A DNA stretch of 64,000 bases, from positions 1,705,001 through 1,769,000 of the forward strand of contig NZ_JIAL01000001.1 in NCBI RefSeq assembly GCF_000688455.1, given 5' to 3'. Under the pieces are notes generated by a model. That model did not search any database. It was not told where the DNA came from and saw nothing but the letters and a program-made list of their open reading frames with translations. A program made the translations under genes and the position numbers. This DNA comes from Pseudacidobacterium ailaaui. GTDB lineage: Bacteria > Acidobacteriota > Terriglobia > Terriglobales > Acidobacteriaceae. Positions within the stretch are counted from its first letter, which is position 1; each line of letters begins with the position of its first letter. Positions 1 through 9,918 of this stretch are shown here, piece by piece.

Positions 1-1124
1 CCGACCCCGGCGTCATAGGAAACATCGCTGAAGTCATCATTGCCGTTGTTCTTGTAGAGGGCATTGTTTTCGTCGGCAAAATTGGTGACGTAAATGGAGA
101 AGCGTCCGCTGTGGTCGTAGTCGCCGACAGTGACGCCCATAGAGCCCTGCTCGGAGCCGTCGGCACTGACGGCGGTCCCGGATTCAAGCCCAATCTCAGT
201 AAATTTTCCATGGCCGTCGTTTCTGTAGAGAAAATTTGGCGTTGAGTCATTGGCGACGTAGATGTCCGGACGACCGGTGTGATTGAAGTCTGACCAGATG
301 ACGCCAAGACCGAAATATCCATTGGGATCATCCACGCCTGCGGCCTTTGAGACATCAGTAAAGGTGCCATCGCCATTGTTGTGAAAAAGGGAGTCGCCCG
401 CCCCTTTCAGTCCGCGGGGACCGCACTGCACATCAATGCCGCGATATTTGCAGGTAGGCGCCTTGCCGAATCCGGGAAGGTCGTTCAGTTTGAAGTCCAC
501 ATAATTTGTGACCATCAGGTCTACAAATCCGTCGCCGTCGTAATCTCCGAAGGCCGCGCCGGTAGACCAGCGGCCATCAGCGACGCCAGCCTGTTTGGTG
601 ACGTCGGTAAAGGTGCCGTCTCCGTTGTTGCGGTAGAGGACATTGCCTCCGAGGCAGGTGACGTAGATGTCGGGCCAGCCATCGTTGTTATAGTCGCCGA
701 CGGCCCCGCCCATGGCAAAGCATGGAGTGGCAACCCCGGCCCGGGTGGAGACGTCGGTAAAGGTGCCGTCGTGATTGTTGTGGTAGAGTGCGCTGCGGGC
801 CTTTTCACCTTTGAGGGCCATGTCCACGGTAGGCGCATTGGTGAAGTAGATGTCCGGCCATCCATCGCGGTCGTAATCGAGGATGAGCACGCCACCGCTC
901 ATGGATTCGACGATGTATTTCTTTTCCGGAGCAGAAAGGTGCCGGAAGGTGATGCCGGCCTTGTCGGTGATGTCTACTAGCTGAGGCACGGGGCGGTCTT
1001 TGCAGACGCGGGTTTTCACGCCGGGAGGCGGAGGCGAGGCAGGACTGTGCGCCTGGGCAATCAGGCTGGCAGTCCATGCGGCTTGAAGCAGGCAGGCAAT
1101 CAGAGGGCGGAGATGGATGGGCAC
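1..1124 (-). CDS. FG-GAP/VCBS-repeat (CRTAC1-like) secreted protein, C-terminus off the window
   Basis: Only the N-terminal ~374 residues are present; the frame stays open to the left edge. It opens with a hydrophobic secretion signal ([19 protein letters not shown]) and then carries at least five beta-propeller FG-GAP/VCBS blades, each with an Asp-rich calcium loop such as [24 protein letters not shown] and [12 protein letters not shown], followed by [13 protein letters not shown]-type linkers. Such propellers are extracellular or periplasmic binding/adhesion modules, and proteins of this kind are common in Acidobacteriota. No ATG lies upstream in frame; the GTG at 1124, just before the signal peptide and a few bases after an AGGA, is the best start but is uncertain. 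It is divergent from the GH2 gene at 1278. The ligand or role cannot be read from the sequence. Confidence 0.85.
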   Translation of the reverse strand, partial: MPIHLRPLIACLLQAAWTASLIAQAHSPASPPPPGVKTRVCKDRPVPQLVDITDKAGITFRHLSAPEKKYIVESMSGGVLILDYDRDGWPDIYFTNAPTVDMALKGEKARSALYHNNHDGTFTDVSTRAGVATPCFAMGGAVGDYNNDGWPDIYVTCLGGNVLYRNNGDGTFTDVTKQAGVADGRWSTGAAFGDYDGDGFVDLMVTNYVDFKLNDLPGFGKAPTCKYRGIDVQCGPRGLKGAGDSLFHNNGDGTFTDVSKAAGVDDPNGYFGLGVIWSDFNHTGRPDIYVANDSTPNFLYRNDGHGKFTEIGLESGTAVSADGSEQGSMGVTVGDYDHSGRFSIYVTNFADENNALYKNNGNDDFSDVSYDAGV

Positions 1125-1277
1125 GAATCCTATTGTTGCCAGCCAGGGCCTTGCCTGCAAGTGGCGACGGAAAGCGAGGGTCCCTGTACCGTGCGTTTCT
1201 CTGCTGCAGCAGACGGCCTGAATCATGTATCGTTTTGGGTGTGGAAGTGAAAGCGGTTTCATTCAAACGAGGGACAC

Positions 1278-3602
1278 ATGGACAGGCGTGATTTTATGAA
1301 AGCCAGCGGAGCGTTGCTGGCAGGGGCTGCAGTAGCCAGGCATGGGTTTGCGCAGCATGAGAAGCAAACACACGGAGGTCGTTTGGTGCTGGCCATCAAC
1401 CGTGGCTGGCGCTATCATCCGAAATTTGTCGAGGGCGGCCATGAGGCGCAATTTGACGATTCAGGCTTTGATCGGGTGGTCGTGCCGCATACCAATGTCC
1501 GGCTGCCCTGGCATGGTTTCGATGACAAAGAATATGAATTTGTCTCCTTATATCGGAGAAAGTTCCGTCTGCCCGCGGAGGCGCGGGGAAAGCATGTGTT
1601 TGTGGATTTTGAGGGGGTGATGACCGCCTCGACGGTCTGGATCAATGGTCAGCGTCTGGGCGAATACAAAGGGGGATACACTCCATTTTCCTTTGAACTG
1701 ACGCAGCATGTGGATTTTGATGGAGAAAATGTACTGGCCGTGGATGTGGATTCGACTGAGCGGCCCGATATTCCTCCTTTTGGATACCGGATCGATTATT
1801 TGACTTTTGGCGGAATCTATCGCGAGGTCGCGCTGCGCATCGTGCCCTCAACATTCATCGAGAACATTTTTGCCCAACCCAAAGACGTTCTGAGCGGAAG
1901 CCCTTCCCTGGATGTGCTGTGCTATGTGCAGTCCCTGGAGCCGGAGAGCGGGGCGCTCCAGCTCGAAGCCCTGCTGCTCGATGGCGATCACACCATCGCA
2001 AAGGCGACGCAGACGGTCTCTGCGCCAGGGGCCGTCGGCGAATCTGTGCCTTATACGGTTACATTTGCAAAGCTGAAGGGCATCGAGCTATGGGACCTCA
2101 ACCATCCAAAGCTTTACACCGTCAAGATACGGATGCTGCGCAACGGCCAGATCATCGATGAAGATTCGCGGCGGACCGGCTTCCGCCATGCCGAATTTAC
2201 AGACCATGGATTTGAGCTGAACGGCAGGGTCATCAAGCTGCGCGGCCTGGACCGGCACCAGACGTTTCCCTTTGTGGGGCAGGCCATGCCGGCACGGGTG
2301 CAGCGGCGCGATGCATATATTCTGCGCAAACAATTGCATTGCAATATTGTGCGCACTTCGCACTATCCGCAATCGCGGCATTTTCTGGATGCCTGCGATG
2401 AGTACGGGCTGCTGGTGCTTGAAGAGATTCCCGGCTGGCAGCATATTGGCGATCAGGCGTGGCAGGACCTTTCGGTGGACAATGTAAGCCGCATGATCCG
2501 ACGCGACTGGAACCACCCTTCGATTGTGTTGTGGGGGGTGCGCATCAACGAGTCGCGCGACAATCACGACTTTTATACGCGCACCAACGCCATGGCGCAT
2601 CGGCTCGATCCGACGCGGCAGACTGGCGGTATCCGCTATTTCCAGGAGTCGGAATTTCTTGAAGATGTGTTTACGATGAATGATTTTGGATGGCCGCTGA
2701 AACCGCCGAACCATCCGCGCTATCTGAACACGGAGTTTGTGGGGCACACTTATCCGGTCAAGACGGTCGATGACGACGAGCGGCACCGGGAGCACACCAT
2801 CCGCCATGCGCGCGTGCATGATCAGCTGGCCTCCAACCCACAGTATGCGGGCGGCATTGGCTGGTGCGCCTTTGATTACAATACGCACGATGACTTTGGA
2901 GCAGGCGACCGCATCTGTTACCACGGCGTCATGGACATCTTCCGCGAGCCGAAACCGGCGGCAGGCTTTTACAAATCGCAGTGTGATCCGGAAGAGGAAA
3001 TTGTGCTGGAGCCGGCCTTTCATTGGGCCTCCAGCGATGAGGCCACGCGCTTCAGCATCGCCATGGTCTGCTCCAACTGTGACCATCTGAAGTGGTATGT
3101 CCGAAACGGAGACGAATGGAAGCTGGCGGCGGAGACCGACCCTGACCACGAACAATTTCCGCACCTGAAGTATGCGCCCTTCAGCCTGGACCTGACCAAG
3201 GTGCGGCATCCCTGGGGGGACCTGCGCATTGATGGATATCTGAAGGGCAAGCAGGTCATCTCCCGGACTTTTTCAGGCCGTGGCGTGGACCGCAGATTTT
3301 CTCTGCGTGCCGATGATCAGGAACTGCTGGCCGATGGAGCCGATACAACGCGCGTTGTGATGCGGGTGACAGATGAATTTGATGCCATCCGTCCCTATGC
3401 CAACGATGCGATTGTGCTGACGCTGGAGGGCCCGGCCGAGCTCATCGGAGACAATCCGTTTGCTTTGTTTGGCGGGCAGGGTGCAGTGTGGGTCCGGGCC
3501 AAAGAAGAAGCAGGCACGGTACGGCTGACGGCCCGGCATCCAAGGCTGGGGACGCAGACGGTGGAAATTGCCGTGCGTCCCGCGGCCCAGGAGCAGGCCT
3601 GA
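1278..3602 (+). CDS. Secreted glycoside hydrolase family 2 (beta-galactosidase/beta-glucuronidase type)
   Basis: 774 residues with a twin-arginine leader (RRDFMKASG followed by a hydrophobic alanine-rich stretch), so export folded through Tat is likely. Domain order is GH2 sugar-binding (about 35-180), immunoglobulin-like (about 190-300), TIM barrel (about 305-590) and a C-terminal beta domain. The barrel shows the family signature RTSHYPQSRHFLDACDEYG at about 360, the acid/base Glu in GVRINES (about residue 425) and a nucleophile candidate Glu in NTEFVGH (about 486). GH2 enzymes hydrolyse terminal beta-linked galactose, glucuronate, mannose or related sugars; the exact substrate is not decidable here. 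It starts a plus-strand glycan block with the GT2 and methyltransferase genes and a second GH2 gene. Confidence 0.92.
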   Translation: MDRRDFMKASGALLAGAAVARHGFAQHEKQTHGGRLVLAINRGWRYHPKFVEGGHEAQFDDSGFDRVVVPHTNVRLPWHGFDDKEYEFVSLYRRKFRLPAEARGKHVFVDFEGVMTASTVWINGQRLGEYKGGYTPFSFELTQHVDFDGENVLAVDVDSTERPDIPPFGYRIDYLTFGGIYREVALRIVPSTFIENIFAQPKDVLSGSPSLDVLCYVQSLEPESGALQLEALLLDGDHTIAKATQTVSAPGAVGESVPYTVTFAKLKGIELWDLNHPKLYTVKIRMLRNGQIIDEDSRRTGFRHAEFTDHGFELNGRVIKLRGLDRHQTFPFVGQAMPARVQRRDAYILRKQLHCNIVRTSHYPQSRHFLDACDEYGLLVLEEIPGWQHIGDQAWQDLSVDNVSRMIRRDWNHPSIVLWGVRINESRDNHDFYTRTNAMAHRLDPTRQTGGIRYFQESEFLEDVFTMNDFGWPLKPPNHPRYLNTEFVGHTYPVKTVDDDERHREHTIRHARVHDQLASNPQYAGGIGWCAFDYNTHDDFGAGDRICYHGVMDIFREPKPAAGFYKSQCDPEEEIVLEPAFHWASSDEATRFSIAMVCSNCDHLKWYVRNGDEWKLAAETDPDHEQFPHLKYAPFSLDLTKVRHPWGDLRIDGYLKGKQVISRTFSGRGVDRRFSLRADDQELLADGADTTRVVMRVTDEFDAIRPYANDAIVLTLEGPAELIGDNPFALFGGQGAVWVRAKEEAGTVRLTARHPRLGTQTVEIAVRPAAQEQA

Positions 3603-3696
3603 GCGCGGTCTGAGGCCGTCCTGCATCAGATTTCTCTAACCTATCCTCCATTTTTCCGGCCCAGGTTTTGCATTCTTCACCTCAGTGAGGAATGAG

Positions 3697-5058
3697 ATGC
3701 AGACCCTGGGCCTTTCCATGATTGTGCGCAACGGGGCCGAAGATCTCCGGCAGTGTCTGGCCAGCGTGCGGCCCGTGGTGCAGCAGATGGTGATTGTGGA
3801 CACTGGGTCTACGGACGACTCCCCGGAGGTGGCCCGGGAGTTTGGCGCCGAGCTCGTGTGTGTTCCCTGGACAAACCATTATGCCGAAGCGAGGAATCGA
3901 TCACTGAAGCACATACGGACGGACTGGGTGCTGGTGCTCGATGCCGATGAGGAGCTCTCAGAAGAGGCGCGGAGCGGGATCCCGTCTTTGCTCGATTGCG
4001 GCGGGCAGGTGGGAGGGTTTGCCCTCCAGCAGCGCAATTATCTGAGGCAGCGATATGTGCATTCGCTGGGGGTGCTTTCGCGCGAGATCGCCGGCAGCCA
4101 TCCGCGGGCCACTGGAATGGGGGCCAAGTCTTTTATTGATAATCCCATCTGCAGATTGTTCCGCCGCCATCCGGAGATTTTCTTTGAAGGCCGGATCCAT
4201 GAGATTGTGGAGAACCGTTTCCCGCGGGCCGGTTTCACTCTCACCCTTACTGGCTTTGTCATCCACCACTTCGGCCATCTGGCCGAAAAGGAGCGTCACC
4301 TTGAAAAGCAGGTGCGCTACCGTGAGATTCTCCGTCTGGCGCTTGAGGAGGCCCCGGGCGACAGCCGCTTATGGGTGCAGCTTGCCATCACAGAAGAGGT
4401 GCATTTTCGGAACAGCGACGAGGCGCTGCGGTGTTATCAGAAGGCAGCCAGCCTGGGGTATCCCCGGGCAGATGCCTGGGTAGGGATGGCGCAGATTTTG
4501 CAGAGAAAGGGAGAGAAGGAGGCTTCGCTTGCTGCGTTGGCGCACCTTGCCGACCAGGGGGACGAGGGGGTCCTGAAGCGGGAGTTGAGCGGCGACGCGC
4601 TGCACGATCTGGGGCGACTCGAAGAGGCCCGGCAGATGTACGCCTCTGCACTCAAGCGCACGCGGGAAGACCGGACGGCCTGCGCAACGGGCAGGGACGC
4701 GCAGATTGAAAGCAAGCTGGGTTATGTGGAAGTGCGCCTGGGAATGCATCGGCAGGGATTGAGAAGGTTACGTCGGGCCGTGGCGGCATGTCCCGGTCTG
4801 GCGGACCAGCATGACCGCCTGATCAAGGCCCTGGTGCTGATGGCGCGGGAGGCCGAGGCGGCCGAGGCGGCAGAAGCGGCGCTGCGCGATTGCATGCAGG
4901 AGAGGTTTGTGTCGCGCGCAGCGGCGCTTTATCTTCGCGCCGGGCAAACCAGGGAAGCCGAGCGGGTCCTGGGCCTGGGGCACAATGCCTTTCCTCATTC
5001 TGGGCAATTGCAGGCGTTGTCGGCCTCGATGGGAGCGCCTGCCGCGAGCAAGGAGTAA
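3697..5058 (+). CDS. GT2-family glycosyltransferase with C-terminal TPR repeats
   Basis: 453 residues from the ATG at 3697, chosen because GTGAGGA (3685-3691) sits five bases upstream as a ribosome binding site; a GTG at 3685 is in frame but lies inside that site. Residues 1-~220 are a GT-A glycosyltransferase domain with MIVRNGAEDLRQCL, VDTGSTDDS (nucleotide-sugar binding) and the metal-binding DADEE motif, like the WaaE/KdtX-type subfamily. The remainder is helical TPR-like repeats (for example around 245-290), ending in an alanine/glutamate-rich segment with AEAAEAAEAA. It is cytoplasmic and probably acts on a cell-surface glycan. It is followed by the next gene with only four bases between its stop codon and a TTG start, implying translational coupling. 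Donor and acceptor sugars are unknown. Confidence 0.88.
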   Translation: MQTLGLSMIVRNGAEDLRQCLASVRPVVQQMVIVDTGSTDDSPEVAREFGAELVCVPWTNHYAEARNRSLKHIRTDWVLVLDADEELSEEARSGIPSLLDCGGQVGGFALQQRNYLRQRYVHSLGVLSREIAGSHPRATGMGAKSFIDNPICRLFRRHPEIFFEGRIHEIVENRFPRAGFTLTLTGFVIHHFGHLAEKERHLEKQVRYREILRLALEEAPGDSRLWVQLAITEEVHFRNSDEALRCYQKAASLGYPRADAWVGMAQILQRKGEKEASLAALAHLADQGDEGVLKRELSGDALHDLGRLEEARQMYASALKRTREDRTACATGRDAQIESKLGYVEVRLGMHRQGLRRLRRAVAACPGLADQHDRLIKALVLMAREAEAAEAAEAALRDCMQERFVSRAAALYLRAGQTREAERVLGLGHNAFPHSGQLQALSASMGAPAASKE

Positions 5059-5062
5059 ACCA

Positions 5063-6667
5063 TTGGCAAATTATCTGATTTCCATCATGCGGCCGCCGGG
5101 CTATCTGCACAGCGAGGCCTTTCGCGAAGTGGCCGAGACGCTGCTCTGTGGGTTGCGCAATCTTGGGCACCGGGCGGCCATTGCGGAAAACACGGTGGAC
5201 CCGCAGGTGACCAATATTGTGCTAGGGGCGCACCTGCTTACGGAAAGAGACGGCCGCAGCCTGCCTCCAGGCACGATTCTTTATAACCTGGAGCAGCTTG
5301 GCTCCCCGCATCTGCGGGAAGCCTACTACGCGCTGGCGGAGCGTTACCAGATCTGGGACTACAGCCCGATCAACCTGGCCCTGTGGCAGCAGCGACGCTG
5401 TTTGTTTCCGCCACAACTGGTGGAGATCGGGTATACGCCGGAGCTCAGGCGTATTGCTGCTGCGGAGCAGCAGGACATTGATGTGTTGTTCTATGGCTCG
5501 ATGAATGAGCACCGGCTTGCCGTCCTGCGCCGGCTGCAAGAGGCGGGCGCACGTGTTCATGCCGTGTTTGGCGTGTATGGCCGGGAACGGGACGCACTGA
5601 TTGCACGGGCAAAGATTGTCCTGAACATGCATTGCTACCAGGCCCGGCTGTTTGAGGTGGTGCGGGTCTCCTATCTGCTGGCAAATGGAAAAGCGGTGGT
5701 CAGCGAGAGTGCCTGTGATATGGGAGAGTACGAAAAGGCGATTGCCGTCTTTCCCTATGAGGAGCTGGCAGAGGGTTGTTTGGAGCTGCTGCGGGACGAA
5801 CGGAGGAGAAGAGAGCTGGAAGAGCAGGGCCGCGAATTTTTTTGCAGGCGGCCCATGACCGATATTCTCCGCAGGGTGTTGCCGCCAGCACAAAGGCCGG
5901 AGGACGAGCTGCGCACGCTGTATCTGGACATGGTGCAGAAGTGCCTCATCAACGTAATTTACGAAGACCCCAACCAGAGCCAGTGGGCACCGGCGCAGTA
6001 TGACCGTCAATTGCGCGAATATGGCAGGGACTGGCCCCTGCTGGCCCACAGTATGATTGGCAATGCAAGAATGAGCCAGCTGCGTCAGGCAGTGGAGGCT
6101 GTTCTTCAGCAAGGAGTGCCGGGGGACCTGATCGAGACCGGTGTCTGGAGGGGCGGGGCCTGCATTCTGATGCGTGCGGTCCTGAAGGCCTATGGAGTCA
6201 CCGACAGGCGAGTCTGGGTAGCCGACTCATTCTGCGGATTGCCGCAGCCGGCACCGGGAGTGGAGGCCGATGCAGGAGACATGCACCATACGTTCAAGGA
6301 GCTGGCGGTCCCACTGGAGCAGGTCAAGGCCAACTTTGCCAAATACGGGCTGCTGGACGACCAGGTGTGTTTTCTGAAGGGATGGTTTTCCGAAACATTA
6401 CCCACCGCCCCAATCGAACGGCTTGCCATCCTGCGACTGGATGGAGACATGTATGGCTCTACCATGGATGCTCTGACCAGTCTTTATGACAAGGTCTCCG
6501 AGGGAGGTTTCGTGATTGTGGATGATTTTGGCGCCGTGCGCGGCTGTCAGCAGGCGGTCATGGAATTTCGCTCTGCGCGAGGGATTACAGATCCGATCCT
6601 CAATATAGATGGATACGGGGTCTTCTGGCGGAAAGGCGCAGGCGCGGGGAGGACGCCTACGGTTTAA
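5063..6667 (+). CDS. Fusion: glycosyltransferase-like (GT-B/CgeB-type) domain plus TylF-family methyltransferase
   Basis: 534 residues from a TTG at 5063; AAGGAG at 5050-5055, seven bases upstream and overlapping the end of the GT2 gene, decides this start. The C-terminal ~210 residues are a TylF/MycF-type sugar O-methyltransferase: LIETGVWRGG (SAM-binding loop), VADSFCGLP, LRLDGDMYGST and VDDFG match the family's metal and SAM motifs. The N-terminal ~300 residues resemble the C-terminal half of GT-B enzymes or spore-coat CgeB proteins: DVLFYGSMNEHRL, KIVLNMHCY, LFEVVRVSYLLANGKAVVSE. TylF proteins are normally stand-alone, ~230-250 residues. The fusion suggests coupled transfer and methylation of a sugar on a surface polysaccharide, but the GT half is only recognised by general pattern. 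Confidence 0.8.
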   Translation: MANYLISIMRPPGYLHSEAFREVAETLLCGLRNLGHRAAIAENTVDPQVTNIVLGAHLLTERDGRSLPPGTILYNLEQLGSPHLREAYYALAERYQIWDYSPINLALWQQRRCLFPPQLVEIGYTPELRRIAAAEQQDIDVLFYGSMNEHRLAVLRRLQEAGARVHAVFGVYGRERDALIARAKIVLNMHCYQARLFEVVRVSYLLANGKAVVSESACDMGEYEKAIAVFPYEELAEGCLELLRDERRRRELEEQGREFFCRRPMTDILRRVLPPAQRPEDELRTLYLDMVQKCLINVIYEDPNQSQWAPAQYDRQLREYGRDWPLLAHSMIGNARMSQLRQAVEAVLQQGVPGDLIETGVWRGGACILMRAVLKAYGVTDRRVWVADSFCGLPQPAPGVEADAGDMHHTFKELAVPLEQVKANFAKYGLLDDQVCFLKGWFSETLPTAPIERLAILRLDGDMYGSTMDALTSLYDKVSEGGFVIVDDFGAVRGCQQAVMEFRSARGITDPILNIDGYGVFWRKGAGAGRTPTV

Positions 6668-6710
6668 GATCGAAGATTGGTCCTGCTCTTCTGTCAGGGA
6701 GGTATTGCGG

Positions 6711-9349
6711 ATGGCGTGGAGGCGGATGGTCCTGCTGGCGGTATTCCTGCCGGCCCTGCTCAAACCTGCGCAGGCGGAAACCATTGCGCTTCGTGATGGA
6801 TGGCAGGTGCAGTCGGCGTGTGCATTGCAGGCCGAAGGCCCGCGGATCTCGACAGAGAGGTTTCGTCCCCAGGGCTGGTATCGGACGAGCGTGCCGGCGA
6901 CGGTGCTGGCAGTCCAGGTCCATGCGGGTGTCATCCGGCAGCCTTATTTTGGCACGAACCTGCGCGCAATCCCGGGTACTACGTATCCGGTCGGGCATAA
7001 CTTTGCCAATCTGCCCATGCCGGAAGGCAGTCCTTACCGGTGCGGATGGTGGTACCGCAGAGAATTCGTGGTCCCATCAGCGGGAAAAGGGCGCACTTGG
7101 TGGCTGCGTTTTGCTGGCATCAACTACCGTGCAGATCTCTGGATCAACGGCAGGCGTCTTGCGGACTCCTCACAGGTGGCCGGTGCATATCGCACTTATG
7201 AATGGAACGTGACGGACGCGGTGGTGTACGGCAGGCCGAATGTTCTTGCTGTGGAGGTCTTTGCGCCGACCGAGAAGGACCTCGGCATCAACTGGGTAGA
7301 CTGGAACCCGTGTCCGCCGGACAAGGACATGGGCTTGTGGGGTGCGGTGGATTTGGTGACGAGCGGCCCAGTGGCACTGCGTTCACCGATGGCGGTCACG
7401 CATTTTCCGGGCGCGTCCCTCAGGCGTGCCGACCTGACCGTCTATGCGGAGCTCCAGAATGCAGCGCGGCGCCCGGTGCACGGAGTGGTGAGCGGGACGG
7501 TGGCAGGAATCCGGATTGAGCAGGCGGTGGACCTCAAGCCGGAGGAAGCCAAGACGATTGTCTTTGATCCTGGGAAATACACGCAGCTCCAGATAAAAGA
7601 CCCGCAGCTTTGGTGGCCTTATCCGATGGGCAGGCCGCATCTGGAAGTGCTGGACCTGAAATTTGTGACCGGCGGTAGAGTTTCCGATGAGCAGAGGGTG
7701 CGTTTTGGTCTTCGTGAGATCACGTCGGAGCTCACTGACCAGGGACATCGGCTTTTTCGCGTGAATGGCCGCCCGCTGCTGGTCCGCGGCGCAGGATGGT
7801 CCCCGGACATGCTGCTGCGGCAGGACCCGGACCGATTGCGTGAGGAGCTGATGCTGGTGCGCGACATGTACCTGAACACCATCCGGCTGGAAGGAAAGCT
7901 GGAAACCGAAGACTTCTTCCGCCTGGCCGATGAGCAGGGCATTCTTGTGATGTTGGGCTGGTGCTGCTGCGACCAGTGGGAGCACTGGGACAAATGGACC
8001 CCGGAAAACTATCAGGTGGCCAAAGAGTCATTGCGTTCGCAGATGCTGCGCATCCGCAGCCATCCCAGCTTGCTGGTGTGGCTGAATGGGAGCGACAATC
8101 CTCCTCCCGCCGATGTGGAGCGGATGTATCTGGAGGTGGAGGCACAGACGCACTGGCCAAACCCGGTGCTGTCATCGGCGTCTGCGCGGGCCACCTCGGT
8201 GACTGGTCCCAGTGGCGTAAAGATGACCGGTCCGTATGACTATGTAGCTCCCTCCTACTGGTACATGGACAAAGGAAGTCACGGCGGGCCTGGGGCTTCA
8301 ATACGGAGACCGGTCCCGGGCCTGCGATTCCCAGCCTCAGCAGCCTGAACAAGTTTCTGCCTGCGGCCCAGTTGTGGCCGCCGCACAGTCCATCATGGGA
8401 CCTGCACAACGGCGGAGGAAAGTTCAGGACGCTCGACGTTTTCAACGAGGCCATGGATGCCACCTATGGTACGCCGCGCAATGTGCAGGAGTATGTGCGC
8501 ATCGCGCAGACCATGGCCTACGATGGCGAACGAGCGATGTTTGAAGCGTATGCGCGCAACAAATACACGTCCACGGGCGTGATCCAGTGGATGCTGAACA
8601 ATGCATGGCCTTCCAACATCTGGCATCTGTATGACTACTATCTCGATGCAGGGGGAGGATACTACGGAACAAAGAAGGCCTGTGAGCCGCTCCACGTGCA
8701 ATATTCTTATGATGATCACAGCATTGTGGTCGTCAACAGCACGTACCAGGCATCCCCGTCGCTCCGGGTGAAGGCCACTGTGTATGACATTGGTCTAAAG
8801 AAGCTGTTTGAACAGCAAGCAGGGGTGCGCGTGGCGGCGGATGCCTCGCAGCGTGCTGTGCTGGTCCCGGATTCTGTCTTTTCTGAGGGTTCGAGTTTGT
8901 ACTTTGTGGACCTGTCTTTGAGCAAGGAGTCAGGGGAGACCATCAGCCGCAATTTCTACTGGGTACCCTCGACCTTAACCCGGTTTGACTGGCAGAAGAC
9001 AGACTATACGCATACGCCTGCGGCCCAGCATGAAGACATGCAGGCCCTGGCCCATCTGCCGGACGCCAAAGTGAAGGCGGAAGTCCAGGTTGTTTCTTCC
9101 GGCGGAAAGGAACGCATTGCACTGGGCCTGCACAACGTATCGAACGCACTGGCTTTTCAGGTGGTGGCCACGTTGCGTGACGCTTATGGAGCGGACATCA
9201 CTCCGGCCGTTTGGTCAGACAACTATCTTGCCCTGTTGCCGGGCGAGTCGCGCGTCCTCTCCATTCAGCTGCCTGCTCATGTTCCCAAAGATGCAGTCGT
9301 TGTTGTGTCCGGATGGAACATTCCGAAGCAGACCCTCGCAATCAGGTAA
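6711..9349 (+). pseudogene. GH2 exo-beta-D-glucosaminidase (CsxA-type), interrupted by one frameshift
   Basis: The ATG at 6711 follows AGGGAGGT at a good distance and starts a signal peptide (MAWRRMVLLAVFLPALLKPA). The first frame ends at a stop at 8348; the second frame is open from before 8291 to 9349. Joining them by restoring one G in the run at 8286-8288 gives a continuous protein of about 879 residues, the normal size for exo-beta-glucosaminidases of GH2. The acid/base is the Asp in WLNGSDNPPP (about 461), as in CsxA-type enzymes, and the nucleophile Glu is in WGFNTETGPG, which is the first motif after the break. Without the missing base the product lacks its nucleophile and C-terminal domains. 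It is either a pseudogene or a base-calling error. Substrate by family: chitosan oligosaccharides. Confidence 0.85.
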
Positions 9350-9353
9350 GGCG

Positions 9354-9902
9354 ATGAGACTCTTTACGGCCTTGGCCCTTGATCCGGAAACGGCAGAGGG
9401 GCTGCGCGCGTATGTGGCCGGCTTACGGCAAAAGTTTCCTCTCCTGAAATGGGCGCTTCCCGACGGCTGGCACGTCACGTTGCAGTTTCTGGGTGAAGGC
9501 CGAGAAGACAGCTACGCCGCAATCGTAAAAGAATTACGTGGAGTCTGTGCCGCGCCGGTGAAAGTGCGGCTGGGCCGGCCTGATTTTTTTGCGAGGGCCG
9601 GGATCTTTCACGTTGCCGTCGAAAGAACAGAATCGCTGCTTGCACTTTATGGGAAGACGACCGCGGCCTTGGCGCGCTGTGGCTTTGCTCCGGAAGCGCG
9701 ACCTTACACACCGCACATTACCCTGGCACGGAGGAGAGGCGGCGCGCCCTCTTCGGACTTCCGACGATTGCAACTGGAAGTGGAGAAAAACGCCACCGTG
9801 AAATTCTCATCATTTGTAGCGCATGAATTTTTGTTGTACCAGAGTTTCACCGGGGGACCGGTGTCCCGATACGAAGTGCGCGAGCGGTTCCCACTGTTGT
9901 AA
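9354..9902 (+). CDS. thpR: RNA 2',3'-cyclic phosphodiesterase (2'-5' RNA ligase family)
   Basis: 182 residues, ATG at 9354 five bases after the stop of the GH2 gene. It has the two HxTx motifs that define the 2H phosphoesterase superfamily: HVTLQFLG at about 41 and HITLARR at about 122, plus the N-terminal RLFTALAL strand. ThpR opens 2',3'-cyclic phosphates at RNA ends in the cytoplasm; ligase activity in vitro gave the older name. Length fits the bacterial family (about 175-190). Close spacing suggests co-transcription with the upstream glycosidase and the downstream oxidoreductase, though no functional link is evident. Confidence 0.93.
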   Translation: MRLFTALALDPETAEGLRAYVAGLRQKFPLLKWALPDGWHVTLQFLGEGREDSYAAIVKELRGVCAAPVKVRLGRPDFFARAGIFHVAVERTESLLALYGKTTAALARCGFAPEARPYTPHITLARRRGGAPSSDFRRLQLEVEKNATVKFSSFVAHEFLLYQSFTGGPVSRYEVRERFPLL

Positions 9903-9918
9903 TCTGCATGGCAAGCCT

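Noticed and set aside
381-980. Plus-strand open frame of about 200 codons
   Set aside because: It is the antisense of the FG-GAP/VCBS protein, whose repeats read cleanly on the minus strand.
4850-4885. Short tandem repeat (GGCCGAGGC...) in the GT2-TPR gene
   Set aside because: It only encodes an Ala/Glu-rich helix segment, normal for a TPR tail.
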